Shown here: piece by piece, positions 1 through 7,600 of the stretch
Layout: each line of letters opens with the position of its first letter
Numbering within the stretch: the first letter of the stretch is position 1
Assembly: GCA_946623295.1 (NCBI GenBank)
Contig: CAMOQY010000035.1
Location: forward strand, 1 to 10,663
DNA: 10,663 bases
Direction of reading: 5' to 3'
Origin: an uncultured Lachnospiraceae bacterium
Lineage (GTDB): Bacteria; Bacillota; Clostridia; Lachnospirales; Lachnospiraceae
The notes under the pieces: model-generated
Told to the model about the DNA's origin: nothing
The model's database searches: none
Seen by the model: only the letters and a program-made list of their open reading frames with translations
Position numbers and translations under genes: made by a program

Positions 1-674
1 CTGTGGATAGGGCTGCGAAGGAGAGCGGCCATTTGGCGCTGATCTCTGCGGGGTGGGATCCCGGCCTTTTTTCACTGAACAGACTCTACGCTTCCGCGAT
101 CCTGCCTGATGGAGAGACGTATACGTTCTGGGGGAAGGGCGTCAGTCAGGGACATTCCGACGCGATCCGCCGGATAGATGGCGTCCTCGATGCCAGACAG
201 TACACTATCCCCATCGATAAAGCTCTTGAGGCCGTCCGCAGCGGCTCGCGGCCTGAACTCTCGACCCGTGAAAAGCATCTTCGCGAGTGCTTCGTTGTGG
301 CTCGTGAGGGGGCTGATCTGGCAAAGATCGAGCGCGAGATCAAGACGATGCCGAATTATTTTGACGAGTATGATACGACAGTACATTTTATAAGCGAAGA
401 GGAGATGGCGCGCGACCATAGTGGGCTGCCACACGGCGGCTTTGTTATCCGCAGCGGCAGGACCGGCATCGACCGCGACAAGACCGAGACGATAGAGTAC
501 AGTCTAAAGCTGGATTCAAATCCCGAGTTTACCGCGTGTGTGCTGGTGGCCTGCGCGAGAGCAGTAGACCGTATGGCCGGGCGCGGATGCACCGGCGGCC
601 TGACTGTCTTTGATATCGCGCCGGCTGACCTTTCACCGCTGAGCGCCGAGGAGCTGCGCAGGAGCCTTCTGTAG
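1..674 (+). CDS. ddh: meso-diaminopimelate dehydrogenase, 3' part (5' end outside window)
   Basis: Ddh catalyses the NADP-dependent reductive amination of L-2-amino-6-oxopimelate to meso-diaminopimelate, the one-step branch of lysine and peptidoglycan-precursor synthesis, in the cytoplasm. The gene runs off the left edge; the reading frame is open from base 3 and 223 residues are visible, so about 100 N-terminal residues (the first part of the NADPH-binding Rossmann domain) are missing compared with the usual ~320-330. The visible part matches the family closely: GWDPGLFSLNRLYA near the start, FWGKGVSQGHSDAIRRI, the HLRECFVV strand, TMPNYFDEYDTTVHFI, the substrate-loop segment HSGLPHGGFVIRSG, and a C-terminal LKLDSNPEFTACVL helix ending with the family-typical DIAPADLSP. 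The stop is TAG at 672-674. No frameshift is seen. The product assignment is very secure from family resemblance. Confidence 0.95.
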   Translation, partial: VDRAAKESGHLALISAGWDPGLFSLNRLYASAILPDGETYTFWGKGVSQGHSDAIRRIDGVLDARQYTIPIDKALEAVRSGSRPELSTREKHLRECFVVAREGADLAKIEREIKTMPNYFDEYDTTVHFISEEEMARDHSGLPHGGFVIRSGRTGIDRDKTETIEYSLKLDSNPEFTACVLVACARAVDRMAGRGCTGGLTVFDIAPADLSPLSAEELRRSLL

Positions 675-773
675 GGAGGTTACACAGCGCACCCTTTTGT
701 GGCTGAGCACTGGGCCCTTTCGCAGGGAGGTCGCACAGCGCACCCTTTTGTGACTGAGCGCGGGCCCTTTCGC
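673..773. repeat. two-copy tandem repeat, unit 50-51 bp
   Basis: Copy 1 (673-723) and copy 2 (724-773) are nearly identical head-to-tail units, each starting AGGGAGGT and ending GGGCCCTTTCGC. They share the core CACAGCGCACCCTTTTGTG and differ at only a few bases plus one 1-nt length difference. The first unit starts inside the ddh stop codon. The end of copy 2 can form a 7-bp GC hairpin (CGCGGGC at 759-765 with GCCCGCG at 774-780), but no T-tract follows. Function unknown; possibly part of a dispersed intergenic repeat family. Confidence 0.8.
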
Positions 774-818
774 GCCCGCGGAGCCTCATGACTGAACGTT
801 CAAGATGAGCTTCGCGGG

Positions 819-840
819 TGCTCCTTTGGAGCATTTTCAT
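819..840 (+). terminator. candidate intrinsic terminator downstream of ddh
   Basis: A perfect 6-bp stem TGCTCC/GGAGCA (819-824 and 828-833) with a TTT loop is followed by TTTT at 834-837. The stem is short and the T-tract modest, so this is only a plausible end for ddh transcription, about 150 nt after its stop. Confidence 0.4.
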
Positions 841-874
841 ACTTTTTTCCGAAAAATCAGAAAAAAGTATGAAA
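835..874. repeat. long AT-rich hairpin, copy A of an inverted pair
   Basis: Perfect 15-bp inverted repeat: TTTCATACTTTTTTC at 835-849 pairs with GAAAAAAGTATGAAA at 860-874 around a 10-nt loop. The same palindrome recurs at 1014-1053. The loop plus flanks of this copy resemble the reverse complement of the loop of the second copy, so the two elements look like inverted copies. A dispersed palindromic (REP- or MITE-like) element is the best guess. On either strand the right arm contributes a T-run, so terminator activity is possible, although the stem itself is AT-rich. Confidence 0.8.
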
Positions 875-1013
875 TGAATACCTGAAAAACGTGTTCATGC
901 ATAACCTTTTATGCTCCAAATAGATCAAAAACGGCCTTATGATGATTTGTATTCATGACAAGAAGCCACTCCGAGCCCGGACGTACTTACTTTTGGCTTT
1001 TTGGGAAGGATTT

Positions 1014-1053
1014 TTTCATACTTTTTTCCCGATTTTCGAAAAAAAGTATGAAA
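1014..1053. repeat. long AT-rich hairpin, copy B of an inverted pair
   Basis: Perfect 14-bp inverted repeat: TTTCATACTTTTTT at 1014-1027 pairs with its complement at 1040-1053 around a 12-nt loop containing CGATTTTCG. It is the partner of the hairpin at 835-874. The arms are identical and the loop centres are approximately reverse complements of each other. Confidence 0.8.
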
Positions 1054-1093
1054 CAGGCTCCGGGACGGGCCGAAAGAGAGCTGCCGGACAGAG

Positions 1094-1119
1094 TTTTATG
1101 CATTAATTATTGCATAAAA
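1094..1119. promoter_or_regulatory. 9-bp palindrome upstream of the copA promoter
   Basis: TTTTATGCA (1094-1102) and TGCATAAAA (1111-1119) form a perfect inverted repeat with an 8-nt AT spacer. It ends about 23 nt before the -10 hexamer at 1143, so it covers the -35 region and upstream. A protein-binding site is possible; it does not match the CopY operator pattern (TACAnnTGTA). Regulator unknown. Confidence 0.35.
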
Positions 1120-1132
1120 TGCGGATGTGCCG

Positions 1133-1153
1133 GCCTGAATGATATAATCAGGC
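1133..1153 (+). promoter_or_regulatory. probable copA promoter: extended -10 inside an operator-like dyad
   Basis: TATAAT at 1143-1148 is preceded by TGA, giving the extended -10 form TGnTATAAT. No good -35 lies 16-18 nt upstream, as expected for extended -10 promoters. The hexamer sits inside an inverted repeat, GCCTGA (1133-1138), 9 nt, TCAGGC (1148-1153). This would place a repressor over the -10. Transcription would start near 1155 and leave a leader of about 178 nt before copA. The regulator is not in the window; a copper sensor is an inference from the downstream gene only. Confidence 0.5.
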
Positions 1154-1332
1154 GCTCGAGCTGGCGGAGAAGTACGACAAACTGGCGCGGAGACGCAAGA
1201 GCGCGATGCAGACGACGAGAAAAGACGTCGGAAGCATGGCGTCAAAACGAAGGATAGCAAAAGAGCAGGCAGAGCTACTTAATCATTGTATTGATCAGAA
1301 TAGAAGTTCTGCGTGTCAGGAGATATCAGGTA

Positions 1333-3906
1333 ATGGAACAGTATATAGTAACGGGAATGAGCTGCGCCGCATGTCAGGCGCGCGTGGAAAAGGCGGTAGC
1401 CAAGGTGCCGGGTGTGGATTCGGTGTCTGTAAGTCTGCTGACTAATTCCATGGGCGTAGAGGGAAGTGCGGCGCCGGCTGCTATAATAGAGGCCGTGGAA
1501 GCGGCAGGATACGGAGCGAAAAGAAAGACGGCAGGACGCGCAGGCGGTGCGGACTCAGCCGGAAAAGAGGGGAATACTGGCACGGGCGGCGGATCGTCCG
1601 CTTTTGCGGCGGAAGAGGATGCGCTCAAGGATCGGGAGAGCCCGAAGCTCCGGCGCAGGCTGATTTTTTCCGTGGTATTTCTGCTTGTGCTCATGTATAT
1701 TACCATGGGCCACAACATGCTCGGCTGGCCGCTGCCTGAATTCTTTGTTCATAACCACCTCGCCCTGACGCTCGCACAGATGATCCTGGCCGCGGCGGTC
1801 ATGATCATAAACGGCAAATTTTTTACGAGCGGATTCAGCTCGCTCCTTCACGGCGCACCGAACATGGATACCCTTGTAGCGCTCGGAGCTTCAGTCTCCT
1901 TTGCATGGAGCACTTACGTCTTTTTCGAGATGTGCGGGATGATCACCGCCGGGGCGTCAAACGCCGATCTGATGGAGCTATATCACGATCAGCTCTACTT
2001 TGAATCTGCAGCGATGATACCAGCGCTCATCACGGTGGGCAAGCTCCTCGAATCGCTCAGCAAGGGCCGAACGACGAATGCTCTGAAGAGCCTTATGAAG
2101 CTGGCGCCGAAGACCGCAACGCTCGTACGTGACGGAGAGGAAGTCACCGTACCCATAGATCAGGTCAGAGTGGGCGACGTCTTTACGGTGCGTCCCGGCG
2201 AAAATATCCCTGTGGACGGTGAGGTCATAGACGGGACAAGCGCGGTCGATGAGTCCGCGCTCACCGGCGAATCGATTCCGGTCGACAAGGCCGTCGGCGA
2301 CAGGGTCAGTGCGGCTACGATCAACACATCGGGATATCTGCGCTGCAGAGCGCTCAGAGTTGGCGAGGATACCACCCTGGCGCAGATCATACATATGGTT
2401 TCAGACGCAGCCGCTACCAAAGCGCCCATAGCCAGGATCGCAGACAAGGTCTCGGGTATCTTCGTGCCTGCGGTCATCGGGATAGCGGTCCTGGTCGTGG
2501 CCGGGTGGCTTATCGCCGGTGAGAGCGTGAGCTTTGCGCTTGCCAGGGGTATATCCGTCCTTGTCATCAGCTGCCCGTGCGCTCTGGGGCTTGCCACACC
2601 TGTGGCGATCATGGTCGGAAACGGACTTGGGGCGAAAAACGGCGTGCTCTTTAAGACAAGCGAGGCGTTGGAGATCGCCGGCAAGACGGAGATCATAGCT
2701 CTCGATAAGACCGGCACCATCACCTCGGGCAGACCTGAGGTCACGGACATCATCCCTGCCGAGGATCTCGCCGGCGAGGAGCTTTTGGCAACGGCCTACG
2801 CCCTCGAATCAAAAAGCGAGCATCCCCTGGCGGGAGCGATCGTTGCGGCCGCGAGTGAGCGCGGCATGTGTCCCGCACAGGTCACGGATTTTGAAATACT
2901 CCCGGGCAATGGCCTGCGCGCGAGCCTGGACGGAAGGAGTCTGGCAGGGGGGAGCGGCACTTACATAGAGACGGTTGCCGCAGTGCCGGCAGATCTCAGG
3001 GAAAAGGCGGCGGCGCTGGCAGAGGCCGGCCGCACACCTCTCTTTTTTGCACGCGACGGGCAGCTGCTCGGTATCATAGCCGTGGCGGATCGCATCAAGC
3101 CTGACTCCGCGGAGGGAATAAAGCAGCTGAGGGCACTTGGGCTTGACGTAGTCATGCTTACCGGTGACAACGAACGCACGGCCAAGGCCATAGGAGCAGC
3201 GGCGGGAGTGGACAGGGTAATAGCCGGTGTCCTTCCCGACGGAAAGGCGGATGTGATCCGCAGTCTGCAGAAATCCGGCAAGGTAGCCATGGTGGGAGAC
3301 GGCATCAACGATGCGCCCGCCCTGACGTGTGCCGATATCGGCATTGCAATAGGCGCGGGGACCGACGTGGCGATCGACTCGGCCGACATCGTGCTGATGA
3401 ACAGCTCGATCACCGACGTGGCCGCCGCAATACGCCTGAGCCGCAGGACACTATTAAACATTCACGAGAATCTGTTCTGGGCGTTTTTCTATAACGTGAT
3501 CTGCATACCGATCGCCGCCGGGATCCTCGCGTGGAAGATGAATCCCATGATCGCCGCAGCGGCAATGAGCCTGTCGAGCTTTACGGTATGCATGAACGCT
3601 CTGCGCCTGAACCTGTTTAAAATGAAGGACGCTTCCCGCGACCATGCGCCTCGCGGACGCAGGAGAACAAGCGTCGATACAAATAAGGAGATAAAAATGG
3701 AAAAGACAGTTAAGATCAAAGGTATGATGTGCGAGCACTGCGAAGCCACGGTCAAAAAGGCCCTTGAGGCGCTTCCCTTCGTAGAATCCGCTGTCACAAG
3801 CCATGAGAATGGCACTGCGGTCATGACGCTTTGCGGGGACTTTGACGAGGCGGCGGTAAAGGCTGCGGTCGAGGCAAAGGATTACGAATACGTCGGTCAG
3901 GATTGA
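1333..3906 (+). CDS. copA: copper-exporting P1B-1-type ATPase with N- and C-terminal HMA domains
   Basis: An 857-residue membrane pump that uses ATP to export Cu(+) from the cytoplasm. The ATG at 1333 is chosen because AGGAGA at 1318-1323 lies 9 nt upstream and the first HMA domain begins at once (GMSCAAC, C11/C14). A Gly/Ala-rich linker (about 65-100) follows, then membrane helices from about 109, the actuator TGES at T311, the transport motif C414-P-C416, the phosphorylation motif D458-KTGT, the SEHP histidine H497, and the hinge G655-DGIND. The late-helix residues Y720-N721 and M745-SLSS fit the copper(I) subgroup rather than the zinc/cadmium pumps. A second HMA domain (about 789-857, GMMCEHC, C800/C803) is fused at the C-terminus, which is uncommon, and it has its own internal ribosome-binding site. 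The next gene starts 7 nt after the stop, so the two are probably co-transcribed. Cu(+) specificity is inferred from the motifs. Confidence 0.95.
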   Translation: MEQYIVTGMSCAACQARVEKAVAKVPGVDSVSVSLLTNSMGVEGSAAPAAIIEAVEAAGYGAKRKTAGRAGGADSAGKEGNTGTGGGSSAFAAEEDALKDRESPKLRRRLIFSVVFLLVLMYITMGHNMLGWPLPEFFVHNHLALTLAQMILAAAVMIINGKFFTSGFSSLLHGAPNMDTLVALGASVSFAWSTYVFFEMCGMITAGASNADLMELYHDQLYFESAAMIPALITVGKLLESLSKGRTTNALKSLMKLAPKTATLVRDGEEVTVPIDQVRVGDVFTVRPGENIPVDGEVIDGTSAVDESALTGESIPVDKAVGDRVSAATINTSGYLRCRALRVGEDTTLAQIIHMVSDAAATKAPIARIADKVSGIFVPAVIGIAVLVVAGWLIAGESVSFALARGISVLVISCPCALGLATPVAIMVGNGLGAKNGVLFKTSEALEIAGKTEIIALDKTGTITSGRPEVTDIIPAEDLAGEELLATAYALESKSEHPLAGAIVAAASERGMCPAQVTDFEILPGNGLRASLDGRSLAGGSGTYIETVAAVPADLREKAAALAEAGRTPLFFARDGQLLGIIAVADRIKPDSAEGIKQLRALGLDVVMLTGDNERTAKAIGAAAGVDRVIAGVLPDGKADVIRSLQKSGKVAMVGDGINDAPALTCADIGIAIGAGTDVAIDSADIVLMNSSITDVAAAIRLSRRTLLNIHENLFWAFFYNVICIPIAAGILAWKMNPMIAAAAMSLSSFTVCMNALRLNLFKMKDASRDHAPRGRRRTSVDTNKEIKMEKTVKIKGMMCEHCEATVKKALEALPFVESAVTSHENGTAVMTLCGDFDEAAVKAAVEAKDYEYVGQD
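3685..3906 (+). CDS. possible internal in-frame gene: CopZ-like copper chaperone (ribosome-binding site plus 69-aa HMA domain)
   Basis: AAGGAG at 3685-3690 stands 6 nt before ATG 3697-3699, which is in frame with copA. Initiation there would give a 69-residue protein starting MEKTVKIKGMMCEHCEATVK, with the complete ferredoxin-like HMA fold and both copper-binding cysteines. That is the normal length of free CopZ-type chaperones. The site lies in a hydrophilic linker of CopA (RGRRRTSVDTNKEIK), where a purine-rich stretch is not needed for structure. So copA may yield both the full pump and a separate chaperone. An alternative is an ancestral copA-copZ pair fused by loss of the copA stop codon, with the old start left behind. 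Whether the internal start is used cannot be told from sequence. Confidence 0.5.
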   Translation, partial: KEIKMEKTVKIKGMMCEHCEATVKKALEALPFVESAVTSHENGTAVMTLCGDFDEAAVKAAVEAKDYEYVGQD

Positions 3907-3913
3907 AAAAGAC

Positions 3914-4534
3914 ATGTCACGCGCACCAGAATCGTTTTACAAAAAAAGACTTTCTGACGACAATATAGTCAGCTACGTCAAGGCTGTCAGGGGCGGAAAG
4001 ACCGGACGCCCGGCTGCTCCGTCAAGGCGTGTGCTCACGGGGATCCCAAGCGAGCTGCAGAAAGAATACGGACGCAATAATTGCAGTCTCTGCTCTGCGG
4101 CGTGCGTCCTTTCGCGCGAGAGCGGCAGAGACTTTTCCGAGGTCTACCCGGTAGTGAGAAAAAAGGCTTTCTGGCCGCTCTACCGTGAAAGGGGACGCGG
4201 CACGAATCCTTTTGCAATCGCCTGGATCATGAACCGCGCCGCCCGCGCCCTCGGGATAAAAAAACGCGCGCACGCGCGTGCCGTGCGCGGAGCCGGCTTT
4301 GGATATGCGGGGATCATGAGACTTATCGACGGTGGCACCCCGGTCATCATCTCTTTTCACCACGATGGAAACCGCTACTACCGCAGTCATTCCGTCACGA
4401 TCACAGGTTATGTATATCTGCGGATGAGCCGTCCAGTCAGGCTTCTCGTGATCCAAGATAACTGGAACCGGTCGGTATCTTATCTGGACTACGACCGCAT
4501 GAGCCGCATCGCCATGATCGACTATATGAAGTGA
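3914..4534 (+). CDS. papain/C39-like cysteine peptidase family protein, cytoplasmic
   Basis: A 206-residue protein without signal peptide or membrane segment. It shows the pattern of a C39-like papain fold: a cysteine cluster NNCSLCSAAC (C57, C60, C64) at the head of a helix in the position of the catalytic cysteine, H159 in SHSVTITGY, and D182 in VIQDNW, which supplies the third member of a Cys-His-Asp triad. The segment GTPVIISFHHDG before the histidine also fits the family. The N-terminal 45 residues are basic and look disordered. The exact family is not certain; a C39_2- or BtrH-like non-proteolytic relative is possible. The ATG at 3914 is 7 nt after the copA stop with only a weak upstream AGGA, suggesting translational coupling. 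The CxxCxxxC arrangement could instead bind a metal, notable next to a copper pump. Confidence 0.65.
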   Translation: MSRAPESFYKKRLSDDNIVSYVKAVRGGKTGRPAAPSRRVLTGIPSELQKEYGRNNCSLCSAACVLSRESGRDFSEVYPVVRKKAFWPLYRERGRGTNPFAIAWIMNRAARALGIKKRAHARAVRGAGFGYAGIMRLIDGGTPVIISFHHDGNRYYRSHSVTITGYVYLRMSRPVRLLVIQDNWNRSVSYLDYDRMSRIAMIDYMK

Positions 4535-4542
4535 CCGCTGCG

Positions 4543-4571
4543 ATCGGCCATATAAGCTGCCCCGATATTTT
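4543..4571 (+). terminator. weak candidate terminator after the copper operon
   Basis: ATCGG (4543-4547) and CCGAT (4562-4566) form a 5-bp stem, with an extra GGC/GCC pairing possible by bulging, followed by ATTTT. The stem is short with a large loop. Its position just after the 4534 stop and before the next promoter is the main support. Confidence 0.3.
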
Positions 4572-4597
4572 AAAAAGAAGAATTAATATGATATAAT
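4569..4597 (+). promoter_or_regulatory. promoter of the ABC transporter operon (extended -10)
   Basis: TATAAT at 4592-4597 is preceded by TGA (extended -10, TGnTATAAT) and has a weak -35, TTTAAA at 4569-4574, at a 17-nt spacing. The expected start is near 4604, giving a leader of only about 28 nt before the ATG at 4632. Confidence 0.7.
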
Positions 4598-4624
4598 GAC
4601 CTAAATACTAATTTAGGTCATTAT
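4593..4624. promoter_or_regulatory. operator-like perfect dyad over the -10 and start site
   Basis: A perfect 14-bp inverted repeat, ATAATGACCTAAAT (4593-4606) and its complement at 4611-4624, separated by ACTA. It overlaps the -10 hexamer and the predicted start. Because the left arm lies mostly upstream of the start, the RNA could not form this hairpin, which argues for a DNA site for a dimeric repressor (size typical of TetR or MarR families). No regulator gene is in the window. The right arm also carries the only SD-like bases (AGGT, 4615-4618). Confidence 0.7.
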
Positions 4625-4631
4625 TTTGCAT

Positions 4632-7600
4632 ATGAAAACGATCATCAGAAACGGAATAAAGTCAAATCTCAGGGCAAAAGGCAGGACTACGCTCTTTTTT
4701 CTGCTGATCACGCTTTTTACCGCCATCATGATGCTCTCGCTCGGAGTAAGACTGTACTGTGACAATGTGCTGGAGCAGTGCGGTACGCGCTACCGTTCGA
4801 TAGCGCTCCTGGAGTATATGGGCGGCGATTATCCGGACGAGGACGTGGCGGATGCGCGCGCCAGGGAAGCTGCCTCGGCGCTGGATATATCCCGTATGCA
4901 GGCCGTGAACGGCGTAAAGAGCTACATCCCCGCGCAAAAGGCGTTGCTGTATGCCGACGGATACGTGCGTTCAGGCAGTAAGTCTGATTATGCAAAGCAC
5001 GGTGTCATATGTGTAAGCGGTATATCACATCCTTATTACCGCACTTATCTTGTGGAAGTAGATCCTGAGGAGATCGAGGGTGAATTTGATCCCGATGACG
5101 ACAGTTTTTCATTCGGTATGGGAAGCCTGTACCGCGAGGAAACCGACTACAGCAGACCATTTTATTACAGCGCACGTATAGCATCGGTCTATTACGGGAT
5201 GGAACAAAAAGAGAATGTGCTCATAAACATCCTTCCCGGCGAAACCGGATGGACCCCAGAGTTTGGCGAAACATATCTGCTTAACGGCATCTTTCATTCA
5301 AAAAACACCGTAGAGGGGATGCTGAACAGCCTGACTGCCTTCGAGCTTCTTCCGTTTGAGGACTCCGACGAGCAGCCGTTTATCCGCTGCACCGACGGTA
5401 TGGAGCTGCCGGAGGCTTTTGAAAAGGCCGTCGAAAAATACACGTATGCAAACAGCTATATATACGCAGATTATTTCACTGATCTGGAAGATATCTACGA
5501 ATTCCATCAAGGGCTCGTCTATATAGAAAAAGGGCGCGGACCGCAGGCAGGCGAAGAAGGAGCCTGCGTGATCAGCGCGGATCTGGCCGGGAAGCTCGGT
5601 GTTACGGCAGGCGGCCGGATATCCGTCACGGTGCTCTCATCAGATGAAAAATCCAGATACAGTCTTACTCCCTCGCAGACCGCGGATACGCTTACCGTGA
5701 CCGGCATTACAAACGCGACAAATGATTATCAGTCGCATATATGGATAATGGGGCAGGGTCCCTCGCAGCCGCTCTTTGGCTATCAGCTCGGAACTCTGAC
5801 ACTGGAAAATGCCGCCGCGATCCAGGCGGTGGAAGAGATCCAGGAGTTTGTTCCTGAAGGCGTGAGAGTGCTGCTCTACGATCAGGGCTACGGCGATACG
5901 GTAAAGCCCTTCAATTCCATGCGTTCCACAGCGACGAACGTGCTGATGATCTGTGCGCTCGGCATGGCAGCGGTCCTGATCCTTTTCGCTTTTCTCTTCG
6001 TCAGCAGACAGAATTATACTGTAAAGATCATGATCTCGCTCGGAACTGACCGGAGCAGGGTCGCCGCATGGTTTGTGGCAGGAACGCTCGTTATATCGCT
6101 TGGCGCGGCATTGGCCGGAGGCCTTCTCGGCCAGCTTGGACTGCCGGTACTGTTTGAAAAGATAGAGGCGTCCATTGCGGATGAGGTGCAGATAAGTACG
6201 CTGTACAGCGAAACGGTGCTCGGTATCACGAAGGATGCAGCCTACAGTACGGATTTTGCTCCCGGTGCGGTATGGCTCGCAGCAGCTGCAGTGGTATTGG
6301 CCTCTGTAGTATTGACTCTCGCCTTTTTGCCTTCGGCTTTCAGAGATGGCAGCCTTAAACGCGGCAAAACCCGCGTGAGAGTACCGCACGGGCGCACGGT
6401 GACTGCGGGAAGGGGAGCGCTTCGTTTTGCCTCGCTTTCCATCCTTCGCGGCGGGCTTCGCTCGCTCGTGGTGCCCGCTGTTTCACTGGTACTGACGCTC
6501 GTTATGATAGTGCTCGGCGGTATATATTCCGGCTGGCACAGACAGCTCGCCGCGGCGCATGAAGAAACGGTCATAGACGGTATAGCGGTGAGCCTCAACG
6601 GAAGGTATTACTCGGATCTGGTCATTCCCATAGAGAACGTCCGCAAGCTGATTTCCATAGAGAATGTGGATCGGGTATGGCTCTCTACACCCGGCATGCC
6701 CTACTGGAGCCCGGCAGAGATGCCTTCCTTCGGAGACGGAGGTTTTTCACGCGAGTCGCGGATGGACTGGATAAAAACACAGCCGCAGGTCGTTCCCGCG
6801 AACACCCTGCGCGGTGCAAAGGAATTTTACTACTCAGAACCCGTGGTAAAGTGGAAGGATGGCTGGGATGAGAGCTTCCTTGCCGGAGAATACGAGACGA
6901 TCTATGACCATCTGCAGAATATGACCGCCAAGCCGTCCGCAGTATCGGAGGGAGGTTCTTTCCCGACCTACACCATTCCGGGAGTGGCCGGCGACCGCTA
7001 TATGCAGGAACGCGGCCTGGAGATAGGCGATAGCTTTTCTGTAGTTGTCCTCGAGGACAGGATGCTCTATGAAGCAGAGATTCCCATAGAAATAGAGATA
7101 GTCGGTTCCTACAGACAGATCGGAGAAAAAGCACAGATATACACGCCGCTCTCCATGACGGTTATTCCGGACGCGGTATATACGCAGGATCCCGAAGCTC
7201 ACAGACCGCAGACCAGGTATGAATACTATGGTTACACGCCGGAGGAAACTCTGGAATACTTCTATTATTTCAAGACGGTCTTCTCAACCTGCCGTTTTAC
7301 GCTTTCATCCGCAAAAGACCTTGATGACGCCAGGGAGGCGCTGTACGATATGGGCTTTTCCAGAGTCGGGAAGACGCGCAGCGTGAGAACGTCCATAGTT
7401 TTGCGCGATGCCGCATATCTGAAGCTGACGGAAACCCTGCAGCGGTATATTTATACGGGAAGGATCATTATGACGATGATCTTTGCAGTGATCGCGGTGA
7501 CGGGCTTTATCATATCGTGGCTGATGATAAATACGAGAAAACGCGAGTTTGCGCTAATGCGCGGGCTCGGTACAGGGAGAGGACGGATCTATCTCTCGTT

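Larger units (their letters stand above)
675..1332. other. 658-nt repeat-rich intergenic region between ddh and copA
   Basis: No convincing gene lies here. From left to right it contains two tandem 50-bp repeats, a terminator-like hairpin, two long AT-rich hairpins about 140 nt apart, a 9-bp palindrome, a probable promoter for copA, and a leader of about 180 nt. Smaller inverted repeats lie between the two large hairpins: GCATAA/TTATGC at 899-904 and 909-914, and ATGAATAC/GTATTCAT at 874-881 and 949-956. Within the leader the frame from 1143 (no ATG before 1206) has a GC-rich third position and would encode a basic, helix-like peptide. It runs on past the copA start to 1445 and lacks a good ribosome-binding site, so it may be a gene remnant rather than a gene. 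Confidence 0.6.

Noticed and set aside
529..840. Minus-strand frame with an internally repeated peptide (QKGALC-LP type)
   Set aside because: The repetition is only the translation of the tandem DNA repeat, and the frame overlaps the well-supported ddh gene.
673..1053. CRISPR-like array
   Set aside because: There are only two adjacent tandem units without spacers, and the later palindromes are unrelated in sequence to them.
955..1257. Open frame of about 100 codons on the + strand between ddh and copA
   Set aside because: It reads straight through the second palindrome (its homopolymer runs give FFILFSRFSKKS), has no ribosome-binding site and its composition does not look coding.
1291..1332. 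TTG start adding 14 residues to CopA
   Set aside because: The ATG at 1333 has a well-placed AGGAGA, and the HMA domain starts immediately after it.
5640..6389. Long minus-strand frame (249 codons) inside the permease gene
   Set aside because: It is antisense to clear transmembrane coding sequence, with no recognisable domain, start signal or promoter.
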